Shown here: in pieces, positions 44,241 through 53,704 of the stretch | Layout: every line of letters starts with the position of its first letter | How positions within the stretch are numbered: position 1 is the stretch's first letter | From: Pyxidicoccus sp. MSG2 | GTDB lineage: Bacteria > Myxococcota > Myxococcia > Myxococcales > Myxococcaceae | DNA: 64,000 nt | NCBI RefSeq assembly: GCF_026626705.1 | Contig: NZ_JAPNKC010000001.1 | Location: forward strand, 2,480,001-2,544,000 | Reading direction: 5' to 3' | Notes under the pieces: model-generated | What the model saw: the letters and a program-made list of their open reading frames with translations, nothing else | Told to the model about the DNA's origin: nothing | Databases searched by the model: none | Translations under genes and position numbers: made by a program

Positions 44241-44507
44241 ATGGCCGAGGCTCAGACGACGAAGCTCACCCATTGGCCGCGCACCGCCAAGGGCAGTGGC
44301 AAGAAGGCGTGCACGGTTGAGGGCTGCAAGCGCCCCTACCGCGCCAAGAGCTACTGCTTCTTCCACTTCAAGAAGTGGCGGCAGGGCGAGCTGCCCCACT
44401 CCCGTTACCGCACCTGCTCCAAGGCCGACTGCCGCGTGAAGACGATGAAGGCGGGCCTGTGCGAGAAGCACTACGGCGAGACGTACAAGAAGGAAGCGGC
44501 GGCCTAG
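44241..44507 (+). CDS. Small protein with two tandem Cys-Cys-Cys-His zinc sites
   Basis: 88 residues from ATG 44241, with CAGGAGAG upstream. Two similar halves are seen: CTVEGCKRPYRAKSYCFFHF and CSKADCRVKTMKAGLCEKH, each C-x4-C-x8-9-C-x2-H, plus many Lys. This predicts two small zinc-binding units and a basic surface, consistent with nucleic-acid or ribosome contact. I do not recognise a named family. The frame is open upstream to 44160, but only this start has a ribosome site. Confidence 0.75.
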   Translation: MAEAQTTKLTHWPRTAKGSGKKACTVEGCKRPYRAKSYCFFHFKKWRQGELPHSRYRTCSKADCRVKTMKAGLCEKHYGETYKKEAAA

Positions 44508-44552
44508 GCCGTCGTCCCTTCGCAGTCCCGCGGCGCCGGGGCATCCCCACTC

Positions 44553-45293
44553 TCAGGGTGAGGTGCCCCGCGCCACCGCGCGTCCCAGGTGCTTGAAGGC
44601 CGTGAGCCACAGCTCCGCCTCGCGCTGGGTGAGCCGCGAACGCATCAACGTCAGCTCCAGCTCGTTCAGCACGTGCTCCGGCGCCTGGGGGTTGAGGAAC
44701 TCCGCCTTGAGCAGCACCTCGTTCATGCGCGCCGCCAGCGCGTTGAGCGTGCCGATGCGCGCGCCTTCCACCGACGCCTGCGCGACGGGGAGCGCGGCCG
44801 GCTCCAGCCCCTGACGGTGGCAGAGGTAGAGCAGCACCGCCGCGGACTGCGCCAGGTTCATGGACGGCTGCACGTCGGACGTGGGGATGACGAGCACGTC
44901 GGTGCAGCGCGCCAGCTCCTCGTCGGACATGCCCCGCTGCTCGCCGCCGAACACCAGCGCCACGCGCCCGCGCTCGCTCTCCTCCGCCAGCTTCCGGACA
45001 GCCTCCTCCGGCGTCAGGGCGGTGCGCCCCTTGAGCTGGGTGCGAGACGTGGTGCCGACGGCATACACGCAGTCCTTCAGCGCCTCTGGCAGATCGCGCG
45101 CCACGGCCATGCGCTCCAGCACGGCATCACCCTTCACGGCCAGGCGCTCGGCGCCGCGGAAGGAGTAGGTGGCGGGGTCCGACAGAATCAGCCGTGAAAA
45201 CCCGAAGTTGGCCATGACGCGCGCCACGGCCCCCAGGTTGTCCGGCGAGCGCGTCTGGTGCAGGACGACGGTGAGATACTCCCCTGGACGCAT
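44553..45293 (-). CDS. SPOUT-class RNA methyltransferase, TrmH/TrmJ-like
   Basis: 246 residues from ATG 45293. Motif 1 is VVLHQTRSPDNLGAVARVMA (NxGAxxR), motif 2 LVFGGEQRGMSDEEL and motif 3 IPTSDVQPSMNLAQSAAVLL (SxNxSxA-like), the trefoil-knot SAM-binding set. The N-terminal lack of a substrate-binding domain and the C-terminal helical extension fit TrmJ (tRNA Cm32/Um32). Which 2'-O site it methylates cannot be decided. It is divergent from the small lipoprotein gene. Confidence 0.9.
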   Translation of the reverse strand: MRPGEYLTVVLHQTRSPDNLGAVARVMANFGFSRLILSDPATYSFRGAERLAVKGDAVLERMAVARDLPEALKDCVYAVGTTSRTQLKGRTALTPEEAVRKLAEESERGRVALVFGGEQRGMSDEELARCTDVLVIPTSDVQPSMNLAQSAAVLLYLCHRQGLEPAALPVAQASVEGARIGTLNALAARMNEVLLKAEFLNPQAPEHVLNELELTLMRSRLTQREAELWLTAFKHLGRAVARGTSP

Positions 45294-45346
45294 GCCTCCG
45301 AGTTTAGCTGGTTGATCCGGAGGGAGATCGGTATATTCCCGCGTGT

Positions 45347-45937
45347 ATGCGTCGCTGGCTCCCTGGGTTGCTCCTCTCGCTCGTCACCGTCCTCACCGCC
45401 TGTGGTGAGGCTGGCGTGCCCGCGCGCGCAACGATGAGCGCCCGACAGGCCCTCACCAACCCGCCGGAGTTCCTCGAGTTCGAGTCCCCGGCGACGCGGC
45501 TGGAGTTGTTCCGCGAGGTGGCCCGCCAGTCCGTGGTGGAAGCCGGCCAGGCGGCGCAGGCGCTGGTGCTGTTCCCCATCAGTCAGCAGGGGGAGCTGCT
45601 CGCGGCGCGGGGCTTCGACACGAAGATGGACCTCTTCCAGTCCCCGGACGCGGGCGGCGGCATCCAGCTGGTGTTCGATGCGCGCGCCGGCGAGCGTTGG
45701 CCGGAGGACCGCCGTGAGGGCCTGCAGGGGCTCTCCGAGCGTGAGGCCGCGGAGCTGGTGGCTCGCACGCTGCTCGCGCACTGGGGCATCCACCCGGAGG
45801 GTGCGGTGCAGGTGGACCGGGCCTCGGGCGCGCCGTACGCGGTGGCCTACGTGGACGGAATCCTGCGCATCAACCCGGCCTTCCTGTACCTGGCGGCGGC
45901 GTACGGTCCCGCTTCCATGCCGGCCACGCTCCAGTAG
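45347..45937 (+). CDS. Small lipoprotein, function unknown
   Basis: 196 residues from ATG 45347. The lipobox LVTVLTAC gives Cys19. The mature part has no recognised domain; it is mixed alpha/beta with few Cys. An upstream AGGGAGAT about 20 bases before the ATG may be the ribosome site. It lies 54 bases before purC on the same strand but shows no link in function. Confidence 0.7.
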   Translation: MRRWLPGLLLSLVTVLTACGEAGVPARATMSARQALTNPPEFLEFESPATRLELFREVARQSVVEAGQAAQALVLFPISQQGELLAARGFDTKMDLFQSPDAGGGIQLVFDARAGERWPEDRREGLQGLSEREAAELVARTLLAHWGIHPEGAVQVDRASGAPYAVAYVDGILRINPAFLYLAAAYGPASMPATLQ

Positions 45938-45991
45938 AGTCGCGCGCCTCCAACGGAAGGCCCACCTTTCTCTCGCCACTCCCAGCGAGGG

Positions 45992-46969
45992 GTGGACCTC
46001 GAGGCGCTTGTGGATACCTCCGCACTTCACGCTCAGCTTTCCCTCACGCTCCAGCAGACGGACCTGACGTCGCTCGGCCAGCAGTACCGCGGCAAGGTCC
46101 GCGAGACGTACCGGCAGGGGGACAGGCTCATCCTCGTCACCACGGACCGGCTCTCCGCGTTCGACCACATCCTCACCACCATCCCCTTCAAGGGCGAGGT
46201 GCTGAACCGGCTGTCCGCCTTCTGGTTCGAGCGCACGAAGCACATCTGCCCCAACCACGTGCTGGACGTGCCGGACCCGAACGTCACCGTGGCGCGCGCC
46301 TGCCAGCCCTTCGCGATTGAAGTGGTGGTGCGCGGCTACCTCACCGGCAGCCTGTGGCGCGACTTCCAGAAGGGCACGCACACCGTCTACGGCGTGCCCT
46401 TCCCGGAAGGCATGCGCAAGGACGCGGCCTTCCCCGAACCCATCATCACCCCGTCCACCAAGGCGGAGTACGGCCAGCACGACGAGCCCATCTCCGAGAA
46501 GGACCTGCTGGCGCGCGGGCTCGCCACGCCGAGGGACTGGGCACGCGTCGCCGAGGCGGCCAAGGCGCTCTTCCTGGAGGGCCAGAAGTGGGCGCGGACG
46601 CGCGGCCTCATCCTCGTCGACACCAAGTACGAGTTCGGCAAGGTGGGCGACACGCTCTACGTCATCGACGAGATGCACACCCCGGACTCCAGCCGCTACT
46701 GGGTGGCGGACGAGTACGAGGCGCGCTTCGCCAAGGGCGAGGACCAGCGCATGCTGGACAAGGAGAACATCCGCCAGTGGCTCATCCGCGAGCGGAACTT
46801 CTCCGGCCAGGGCACCCCGCCCGTCATCCCCGACAGCGTGCGAGAGGACCTGGCCACCAAGTACCTCGCCGCCTACGAGCGGATTACCGGCGCGCCGATG
46901 GTGCTGGAGCCCGGTGACGTGCACGCGCGAATCGAGCGCAACCTGCGCGCGAAGGGCTACCTCGAGTAG
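45992..46969 (+). CDS. purC: Phosphoribosylaminoimidazole-succinocarboxamide synthase (SAICAR synthetase)
   Basis: About 325 residues from GTG 45992; GTG 46010 has a better-spaced GAGG and may be the true start. The family marks are clear: YRGKVRETYRQGDRLILVTT (nucleotide-binding loop), DRLSAFDHILTTIPFKG, VRGYLTGSLWRDFQKGTH and LILVDTKYEFGKVGDTLYVI. It catalyses the ATP-driven joining of CAIR and aspartate in purine synthesis. It is of the longer type (about 300 residues). It converges with purB, the next-but-one enzyme of the pathway, across a shared hairpin. Confidence 0.96.
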   Translation: MDLEALVDTSALHAQLSLTLQQTDLTSLGQQYRGKVRETYRQGDRLILVTTDRLSAFDHILTTIPFKGEVLNRLSAFWFERTKHICPNHVLDVPDPNVTVARACQPFAIEVVVRGYLTGSLWRDFQKGTHTVYGVPFPEGMRKDAAFPEPIITPSTKAEYGQHDEPISEKDLLARGLATPRDWARVAEAAKALFLEGQKWARTRGLILVDTKYEFGKVGDTLYVIDEMHTPDSSRYWVADEYEARFAKGEDQRMLDKENIRQWLIRERNFSGQGTPPVIPDSVREDLATKYLAAYERITGAPMVLEPGDVHARIERNLRAKGYLE

Positions 46970-46979
46970 GCCCTCGCGA

Positions 46980-47004
46980 GGCCGGAGCCTTCATGGCTCC
47001 GGCC
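46980..47004. terminator. Two-way hairpin between purC and purB
   Basis: GGCCGGAGCC / GGCTCCGGCC, perfect 10-base stem with a 5-base TTCAT loop, 11 bases after purC and 19 bases after purB (convergent). No T-run in either direction, as often in GC-rich genomes. Confidence 0.6.
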
Positions 47005-47023
47005 CGCTTCCGAGGCCCGGGGG

Positions 47024-48337
47024 CTACTCGCTCCGGCCGAACACGCGCCGGAACACGTCGTCCATGTGCCGCGTGTGGTAGCCCGGGGAGAAGCAGTCGG
47101 AAATCTCCTCGGGCGTCATCATCTTCGCCAGGTCCGCGTCCGCGAGCAGGGCCTTGCGGAAGTCGGTGCCCTCCTCGTACAGCTTCATCGCGTTGCGCTG
47201 GACGATGACGTACGCGGCCTGCCGGTCCATGCCCTTGCGCGCCAGCTCCAGCAACAGCCGCTGCGAGTTCACCACGCCGCCGAGCAGGTCCAGGTTCTTC
47301 TTCATCTGCTCCGGGTAGACGCGCAGATCCTCCATCAGCCGCGCGAAGCGGACGAGCATGAAGTCCATGAGGATGGTGGCGTCCGGGCCGATGACGCGCT
47401 CCACGGAGGAGTGCGAGATGTCCCGCTCGTGCCACAGCGCCACGTCCTCCATGGCGCTCACCGCGTAGCCGCGCAGCAGGCGCGCCAGGCCGGTGAGGTT
47501 CTCCGACAGGATGGGGTTGCGCTTGTGCGGCATCGCGCTGGAGCCCTTCTGCCCCGCGGTGAAGGGCTCCTCCGCCTCGCGCACCTCCGTGCGCTGCAGG
47601 TGGCGAATCTCCACCGCGAACTTCTCGATGCTCGAGCCCAGCAGGGCCAGCGCGGTGAAGAACTCCGCGTGCCTGTCGCGCTGCACCACCTGGCTGGAGG
47701 CCGGCGCCGGCTTCAGCCCCAGCTTGCGGCAGACGTGCTCCTCCACCGCCGGAGGCAGGTGCGCGAAGGTGCCCACCGCGCCGGAAATCTTGCCCACGGC
47801 GATGGTGTCTCGCGCGTGCTGCAGGCGCGTGCGGCCGCGGCGCAATTCGTCGTACCAGATGGCCAGCTTGTGGCCGAACGTAATGGGCTCGGCGTGGATG
47901 CCGTGGCTGCGGCCCATCTGGAGCGTGTGCTTGTGCTCGAAGGCGCGCTTCTCCACCGCGGCCATGACGCGCTCGAGGTCCTTGAGGATGAGGTCCAGCG
48001 CGTCGCGCAGTGTGAGCGCCAGGGACGTGTCGAGCACGTCCGAGGACGTCATGCCCAGGTGCAGCCAGCGCGCGCTGGGGCCCACCCGCTCCTCCATGAA
48101 GGTGAGGAAGGCGATGACGTCGTGCTTGGTGGTGCGCTCGATGTCCTCAATCTTCGCGGCGTCGGCGGCGGTGAAGTCACCGGCGCGCTGGAGGCAGTCG
48201 GCCAGCGCCTCGCGGGGAGCGAGCCCCGCCTCCACCATGCCCTCCAGGGCAGCGAGCTCCACGTCGCGCCAGCGGCGGTAGCGGGCCTCGTCGGACCAGA
48301 GGGAGGACATCTCCTGTCGGCTGTATCGCGGAATCAC
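47024..48337 (-). CDS. purB: Adenylosuccinate lyase
   Basis: 437 residues from ATG 48337. The fumarase-superfamily signature GSSAMPHKRNPI is complete, with the HDVIAFL, GMTSSDVLDTS and THGIHAEPITFG-like (SHGIHAEPITFG) active-site segments. It cleaves SAICAR and adenylosuccinate to release fumarate, acting twice in purine synthesis. Length fits the bacterial enzyme. It is convergent with purC. Confidence 0.97.
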   Translation of the reverse strand: MIPRYSRQEMSSLWSDEARYRRWRDVELAALEGMVEAGLAPREALADCLQRAGDFTAADAAKIEDIERTTKHDVIAFLTFMEERVGPSARWLHLGMTSSDVLDTSLALTLRDALDLILKDLERVMAAVEKRAFEHKHTLQMGRSHGIHAEPITFGHKLAIWYDELRRGRTRLQHARDTIAVGKISGAVGTFAHLPPAVEEHVCRKLGLKPAPASSQVVQRDRHAEFFTALALLGSSIEKFAVEIRHLQRTEVREAEEPFTAGQKGSSAMPHKRNPILSENLTGLARLLRGYAVSAMEDVALWHERDISHSSVERVIGPDATILMDFMLVRFARLMEDLRVYPEQMKKNLDLLGGVVNSQRLLLELARKGMDRQAAYVIVQRNAMKLYEEGTDFRKALLADADLAKMMTPEEISDCFSPGYHTRHMDDVFRRVFGRSE

Positions 48338-48450
48338 GGGCAGACCTTCGCGGCAAGGTCCACCGCGCCGTGAGCCGGAGACACTCCAGCACGGCGTCGG
48401 AGGACGGACCTGACTTCCTCGCGGCGGGTCCTACCCCTCCCCTCGCCCCA

Positions 48451-48486
48451 CCGCCAGCGCTTCTGTCTGAACCATTTCGCTGGCGG
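48451..48486 (-). terminator. Stem-loop downstream of the FGE kinase gene
   Basis: CCGCCAGCG / CGCTGGCGG, a perfect 9-base stem with an 18-base loop, between the kinase stop (48562) and the purB start (48337). It ends the long minus-strand gene series. No T-run. Confidence 0.45.
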
Positions 48487-48561
48487 TCGGTGACGGCATC
48501 ACACGAACTGTTGGCCATTGGCCGTGGGGCCCGGCAGGCGAGCCCTCCAGGACTCAGGGGC

Positions 48562-51102
48562 TCAGGGCCTCGCGCCCGCGCAGCAGCGGAAGCCCACCGA
48601 GTTCAAGCGCTCCGTCGGGGCGCCGTTCTTCCGGGCCGAGCAGCGCGACGCATAGTTCGGCCGGTTGAATGCGCCGCCCTTCTGCGTGAAGTCCACCTTG
48701 TCGAACTTCGTGGCCGTCCACTCCGCCACGTTTCCGGCAAGGTCCACCACGCCGTAGGCGGAGCGGCAGTTCTTGGAGGCGCCGGAGACCGCCAGCTTCC
48801 GGTCCGCGCCCGAAGCGTCCTCGGTGTTGCAGATGTTCGCGTCGTACGGGTTGCCGTACGGGAAGCGCGCGTTGCCCGGGCCCTTGCAGGCCTTCTCCCA
48901 CTCCTCCTCCGAGCACAGCCGCTTCCCCGCCCCCTCGCACAGGGCGCGAGCCTCCTCCCAGCTCACCTCCACCTTCGGCGCCTGCCCGGCCTGGTTGGGG
49001 TACTCGTACTCGTCGATGCAGAAGGTGGGCACCTGCAGGCTCGTGAGCGGGAGCTCGTCGAGGAACTTCATCGAGTCGTCCACCGGCGTCCCCATCTTGA
49101 ACGCGCCGCCACTCACGCGGCGCATCCCCGCGGGGCAGTCCCCCACGGGCGCGGCCACGGCGGAAGTCCCCTCGCTGGCGGAAGGAGCCACGCCCTCGCG
49201 CCCTGCCTGCCCGGATGGCGCGGGGCCTCCAGTGCTCCCCGAGGTCATCGCCTGCTGGCGCAGGCGCACCAGCAGGTAGCCGCCGCCCAGGCCCAGGACG
49301 AGGCCACCCACGATGAGGAGCACCATCCACATGGTGGAGCGCGACTTCGACTTCGACTTCGCCGCCCGGATGACCGGCTGCGTGGGCAGCGCGCCGATTC
49401 GCGGGGCGGAGCGCGCCGCGGACGTCGTCGGTGAGTCCAGGCGCCGCGCGCCCGAGCGGGCTCCCGACATCGCGGGCGAGGAGTCCAGCGTGCGAGGCCC
49501 GGAGCGTGCGCCGGAGACCGCGGGCGACAGGTCCAGGGTGCGCGGCGCGGTCCGAGCGGCGGACACCGCCGGAGTGGCCTCCAGCGTCGGCATGCTGGCG
49601 CGTACGCCGGAGACCGAGGGGCCCGCGTCCAGGGGGGGCGCGCTGGAGCGAGCTGCCTCCGCGTCCATGCGCGCCGCCGCCCGGGGCTGCGCGGTGGGCG
49701 CTTGCGCGGGAGGAGAACGGGGCACGGGTGGAGATGACAGGGAGGGCACCGGCCCCGAGGGACGAGGTGCCGGTGGCTGCGCGGAGGACACGGGGCCCGA
49801 CGGACGGGGCGCGGGGGCCGGAGGCGCCCTGGGCGCGGGCGGCGTGACGAACGGCAGGGCCTGTTCCGTCAGGCGCTGCGAGGGGTGTCCTCCGCCACCA
49901 ACCGTCGACGGGTGGGCGCCGCCCATGATGGCCGCCAGCGTCGCGGCATCCAGGGGCTGCGTCGCATCGGGCGGGGGCGGCTCCTCCTCGGGAGGAAGCG
50001 GCCGTGGCGCGGCGACTCCAGGCGAGGCGACTCCGGGCGAGGCGACTCCGGGCGAGGCCGTCTCGAGAGGAATGGAAGGCAGCATGCCGGTGGGTACCGG
50101 CGGGGGCGGCGGCGGCCGGGACACGGCCTTCGCGGCCTGTGAGCCCGGAGGCGCGCGCTGCGCCGTCACGATGGCGGCCGGCGTGCGCGAGAGGATGCTG
50201 GCGAGCTCCGCGTGCAGCTCCCCCGCCGTCTTCGGGCGGGCCAGCGGGTTGGGGTTGAGCGCGCGGCGGTAGAGCGCCTCGAAGGACGTCGGCAGGTCCG
50301 GGTGGTGCATCGACAGCCCGGGGATGACGCCCTCGTCCGGGAGCAGCCCCGCGACGAGCTCGCCCAGGATGACGCCGAGCGAGTACACGTCCATGCGCGT
50401 GTCCAGCTCGCCTCCGGCGATGTACTCCGGGGCGATGTAGACGTCCGCGCGGTGGCCCTTCTGGGCCTGGACGAAGGGAAGGTGCGGCACCGCCAGCCCC
50501 AGGCCGTAGTCCGTCACCTTCAGCAGGTCCGGCAGGACGATGACGTTCTCCGGCTTGAGGTCGGAGTGCGGACCGAAGCGGTGCGCGGCATCCAGCGCGG
50601 CGGCCATCTGCGCCACCAGCGGCTCCACGTCCTTCAGCGAGAAGAGCTGCCCGCGCGTCGCGCGCTGCTCCAGCATCCGCCGCAGCGTCATCCCCTCCAG
50701 CATCTGCATGGTGAAGAAGGGCCGGTCCCCGTCCTGGCCCTCCTCGTACACACGCAGGAGGTTGGGATGGTTGAGCTTCTTGCCCACGCGCAAGGACAGC
50801 GAGAACTGGGTGCGCTCCTCCGGCTGCTGCACCAGGCGCGGGTGCACCGTCTTGAGGGCGAGCTCGACGTCAATCTCCTGGTCCTGGGCCCGGAAGACGA
50901 AGCCCATGGGGCCCGAGCCCACCACCTCCTGGATGGCGTAGCGGCCGGCGACGACGTCCCCCGGCTTGTAGGGAGCGCCCTCCAGTCCCCGCCTTCGCGC
51001 GGCGCCGGCCTGAGGGCGCGACGTCGCGTCGTACTTCAGCCCGCAGGTGGGACAGGTGTCTGTCGTCGGTGGGACGTGGCTGCCGCAGCGGTGGCAAAGC
51101 AA
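48562..51102 (-). CDS. Ser/Thr kinase-like protein with zinc ribbon and C-terminal FGE-sulfatase domain
   Basis: 846 residues from ATG 51102. A zinc ribbon (Cys3, Cys6, Cys17, Cys20) starts the protein. The kinase domain (about 53-310) has GSGPMGFVF, Lys84 and a changed catalytic loop HSDLKPEN (179-186), where the usual HRD Arg is Ser, and DYG (198-200) for DFG; Asp181, Lys183 and Asn186 remain, so activity is possible but atypical. A long Pro/Ser/Ala linker (about 320-600) contains a short tandem repeat ASPGV and repeated ARSG.RTLDSSP units. One membrane segment (about residue 605) leads outside to an FGE/SUMF1-like domain (MRRVSGGAFKMGTPVDDSMK, EARALCEGAGKRLCSEEEWE, YGVVDLAGNVAEWTATKFDK). 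It is the second kinase-FGE fusion in this window. It is the last gene of the nusA-pnp-dut series. Confidence 0.88.
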   Translation of the reverse strand: MLCHRCGSHVPPTTDTCPTCGLKYDATSRPQAGAARRRGLEGAPYKPGDVVAGRYAIQEVVGSGPMGFVFRAQDQEIDVELALKTVHPRLVQQPEERTQFSLSLRVGKKLNHPNLLRVYEEGQDGDRPFFTMQMLEGMTLRRMLEQRATRGQLFSLKDVEPLVAQMAAALDAAHRFGPHSDLKPENVIVLPDLLKVTDYGLGLAVPHLPFVQAQKGHRADVYIAPEYIAGGELDTRMDVYSLGVILGELVAGLLPDEGVIPGLSMHHPDLPTSFEALYRRALNPNPLARPKTAGELHAELASILSRTPAAIVTAQRAPPGSQAAKAVSRPPPPPPVPTGMLPSIPLETASPGVASPGVASPGVAAPRPLPPEEEPPPPDATQPLDAATLAAIMGGAHPSTVGGGGHPSQRLTEQALPFVTPPAPRAPPAPAPRPSGPVSSAQPPAPRPSGPVPSLSSPPVPRSPPAQAPTAQPRAAARMDAEAARSSAPPLDAGPSVSGVRASMPTLEATPAVSAARTAPRTLDLSPAVSGARSGPRTLDSSPAMSGARSGARRLDSPTTSAARSAPRIGALPTQPVIRAAKSKSKSRSTMWMVLLIVGGLVLGLGGGYLLVRLRQQAMTSGSTGGPAPSGQAGREGVAPSASEGTSAVAAPVGDCPAGMRRVSGGAFKMGTPVDDSMKFLDELPLTSLQVPTFCIDEYEYPNQAGQAPKVEVSWEEARALCEGAGKRLCSEEEWEKACKGPGNARFPYGNPYDANICNTEDASGADRKLAVSGASKNCRSAYGVVDLAGNVAEWTATKFDKVDFTQKGGAFNRPNYASRCSARKNGAPTERLNSVGFRCCAGARP

Positions 51103-51212
51103 AGCAGTGGGACTCCAGGGGCCAGTCGGGGGATGGCCACCACGGGGGGCGGCTCAACCTCATATTCTGCCCGCTCCCCTGACAGCAAGGAACGACGAGC
51201 GGAGTCCGGTGG

Positions 51213-51680
51213 CTAGAGGCCCGTGGAACCGAAGCCCCTTTCACCTCGCGCGGTGGCGTCCAGCACGTCCACCTCTTGCAGCTCCACGGACGTGACGGGC
51301 GCTACGACCAGCTGCGCCACGCGGTCGCCCCGACGCAGCGTGAAGGGCGCCTGGGAGAGGTTGACGAGGATGACCTGCACCTCGCCCCGGTAGTCCGCGT
51401 CCACCGTCCCCGGCGCGTTGAGCAGCGTCACGCCGTGCCGCAGCGCCAGCCCCGAGCGGGGCCGCACCTGGCCCTCGTACCCGGGCGGCAGCGTCAGCGC
51501 GAGCCCCGTGGGCACCGCCATCCGCTCCAGCGGCCCCAGCACGCGCTCGCCCTCGATGTCCGCGCGCAGGTCCAACCCGGCGGCCAGCTCCGTCTCGTAG
51601 CGGGGCAGCGGCAGCGGGTCCGGGTGGGCGCGCACGCGACGCACCCTCACAATCAGCGGAGAGGCCATGTGCAACTTCAT
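51213..51680 (-). CDS. dut: Deoxyuridine triphosphatase (dUTPase)
   Basis: About 155 residues from ATG 51680; ATG 51668 and GTG 51698 are in frame too. The five trimeric dUTPase motifs are seen: [30 protein letters not shown] (motifs 2 and 3 start), [17 protein letters not shown] (Asp of catalysis), [10 protein letters not shown] and [11 protein letters not shown]. It cuts dUTP to dUMP and pyrophosphate, keeping uracil out of DNA and feeding thymidylate synthesis. It is encoded between the M23 peptidase and the kinase. Confidence 0.96.
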   Translation of the reverse strand: MKLHMASPLIVRVRRVRAHPDPLPLPRYETELAAGLDLRADIEGERVLGPLERMAVPTGLALTLPPGYEGQVRPRSGLALRHGVTLLNAPGTVDADYRGEVQVILVNLSQAPFTLRRGDRVAQLVVAPVTSVELQEVDVLDATARGERGFGSTGL

Positions 51681-51715
51681 ACCACATCCACTCACCAAAG
51701 CCAGTTTCCGGAGAC

Positions 51716-52729
51716 TCAGGGCGTGAGGCTCCTGGCGGCCGCCGTGCGCAGCGCGGTGCGGAACTTCAGCGGGTCCATGGGCCGCGAGGCGAGCTCCAAC
51801 TGGTAGTGCAGGTGCGGCCCGGTGGAGCGGCCGGTGTTGCCCGAGCGGGCGATGAGCTGCCCGCGCTCCACCCGCTGCCCCACCGCCACCACCAGCTCCG
51901 AGTTGTGGCAGTACGCCGTCGTCACCCCGCGCCCGTGGTCCAGCACGAGGACGCGGCCATTCACCGCGTCCTCGCTCGCGCGCCGCACCACGCCCGCGGA
52001 CACCGCCAGCACGGACGTGCCGGTGGGCACGCTGAGGTCCACGCCGGTGTGTATCTTCCGGGTGCCCAGCACGGGGTGGAGGCGCTCGCCGAAGGGGCTC
52101 GACACCCGCGCGCCCTCGTCAACCGGCCACGCCAGGCCGAACGCGGTGGCCAGGGCCAGGGCCTGCGCCGCACCCACGGACGCGCCCTCGAAGCCAGGAG
52201 GCAGCTGCCCCGCCAGCCGCTCCAGCGTGGGCACCCCACCCTCCGCCATCACCCGCGCCAGCGCGTAGCGCGCGGGCACCCGGCCCGCGAACAGCGCCGT
52301 CAGCCGCGCCTCATCCCCCGGGAAGTCCGCCTCCAGCGCCGCATGCAACTGCTTCGCGGCGGCCGGCCCCTCGCCCGCGTCGAGCAGCGCCGTGGAGGAC
52401 ACACCCAGCTCCGTGGCCAGCGCCAGCACGGGCTGCCGGGCGCGCACGTCCAGGCCCTTGAGCGCCAGGTGCGTGCCCCAGGCCAGGGCCTCCGCGTCCG
52501 TCAGCGGCCTCGCCAGCGGCACCTCGGGTGCCACCAGGGGCTCGGACAGCGACGTGCCCGTCACGCCGTCGTAGTACGCGAGCAGCGGGCGCGCGGTGCT
52601 GCGCGTCCCGGTGGCCCACGCCGCGCCCCGGCGCACCAGCGCGCCCGCGGGCGTGTGGTGGTACGCCGCCCACAGGCACAGCACCGCCATGCAGAAGTCC
52701 AGCAGCCCCTTCGCGCGACTCGGGAACAT
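51716..52729 (-). CDS. M23-family peptidase (LytM/zinc-endopeptidase fold)
   Basis: 337 residues from ATG 52729; the upstream in-frame part lies in the neighbour's region. An N-terminal membrane segment or signal ([16 protein letters not shown]) precedes a helical region of 190 residues and the C-terminal M23 domain: [20 protein letters not shown] (first His and Asp), [14 protein letters not shown] and [15 protein letters not shown] (HLH). All zinc ligands are present, so it should cut peptidoglycan cross-links or serve at division. It follows the membrane-protein gene by 13 bases. Confidence 0.92.
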   Translation of the reverse strand: MFPSRAKGLLDFCMAVLCLWAAYHHTPAGALVRRGAAWATGTRSTARPLLAYYDGVTGTSLSEPLVAPEVPLARPLTDAEALAWGTHLALKGLDVRARQPVLALATELGVSSTALLDAGEGPAAAKQLHAALEADFPGDEARLTALFAGRVPARYALARVMAEGGVPTLERLAGQLPPGFEGASVGAAQALALATAFGLAWPVDEGARVSSPFGERLHPVLGTRKIHTGVDLSVPTGTSVLAVSAGVVRRASEDAVNGRVLVLDHGRGVTTAYCHNSELVVAVGQRVERGQLIARSGNTGRSTGPHLHYQLELASRPMDPLKFRTALRTAAARSLTP

Positions 52730-52742
52730 GGAGGGGGCCTCG

Positions 52743-53576
52743 TCAGCGCAGGAAGGACAGCACCGGAGACGCATCCAAGACGGCGGCCACCGCCAACGGC
52801 ACCACCACCGCGCACCCCACCAGCCCTCGGCGGAAGGCGCCCTTCCCTCCATCCTCCTCACAGGCCGCATCCGCCGCCTGCAGGTTGCGCAGCACCGCGC
52901 GCCACCCCAGCGACACCCCCACGCCCAGCAGCGCGCCCAGGGCGAGCCCCCGCGCCGCCACATCCGCCGCGCTGTCCCCCATCAGCTCGCGCCAGGAGAG
53001 GTACACGGTGCCCTGGACGAGCCGCGCCACCGCGCACGCCCCGGCCAGCGCCACCGCCGCCGTGGCCAGCGGCCGCAGCCACCGCATGGGCGTGGGCCGG
53101 CGCAGGCACCGCGTCCACAGCGCGCGCCACGAGGGCCGCGCCGGCTGCTGCCCCATCGCCGCGCGCCAGGCCTCCGCCGGCGCGGGCGCCCGTGCCTCCC
53201 GGTAGCCGAGCGCGGGCAGGGCCAGCACGAGGTCCGCGGACAGCTCCCACGCCAGCGCGAGCATGCGGGCCAGCCGGGTGCGCGACTCCAGGGACAGCCA
53301 CTCCACCATGGGCGCGGTGGCGTCGTAGCGGCCCACCAGCGCGTCGAAGAGGGAGTCCGCCCGGTCCACCACCGCCAGCAGCCGGTCGTCCAGCGTGTCC
53401 GCCGCGGAGTGGACACCCACGGCCACCAGCGCCAGCAGCCCCAGCGGCATGAAGGCCCACCGGAAGCCGCCGAGGAAGCGGGACACGTCGGTGATGAAGC
53501 TCGAGGACGGCGGTGGGGCGGTGGGCGGTCGGGGCGGCACGAGGCCTCCAGGACGGGGCTCGCACCTCCAACGCAC
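52743..53576 (-). CDS. Integral membrane protein, function unknown
   Basis: 277 residues from ATG 53576. About four hydrophobic segments are seen (FMPLGLLALVAVGVHS; LATAAVALAGACAVARLV; GLALGALLGVGVSLGW; RGLVGCAVVVPLAVAAVL), with a charged region between the first and second. No family recognised. It is the first gene after pnp and sits directly before the M23 peptidase gene, suggesting that the two act together at the envelope. Confidence 0.75.
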   Translation of the reverse strand: MRWRCEPRPGGLVPPRPPTAPPPSSSFITDVSRFLGGFRWAFMPLGLLALVAVGVHSAADTLDDRLLAVVDRADSLFDALVGRYDATAPMVEWLSLESRTRLARMLALAWELSADLVLALPALGYREARAPAPAEAWRAAMGQQPARPSWRALWTRCLRRPTPMRWLRPLATAAVALAGACAVARLVQGTVYLSWRELMGDSAADVAARGLALGALLGVGVSLGWRAVLRNLQAADAACEEDGGKGAFRRGLVGCAVVVPLAVAAVLDASPVLSFLR

Positions 53577-53704
53577 GGCCCCCTTCCCCCGGTCTAAGCC
53601 ATCCGCGCCAGAAACGAAAACGCCCCCTCCCGCGCGGTGGCGGAAGGAGGCGTCAGCGGCTCAGGCCCTCACGGACCCGAGCCGTCCGGCGTCAGGCCTT
53701 CTGT

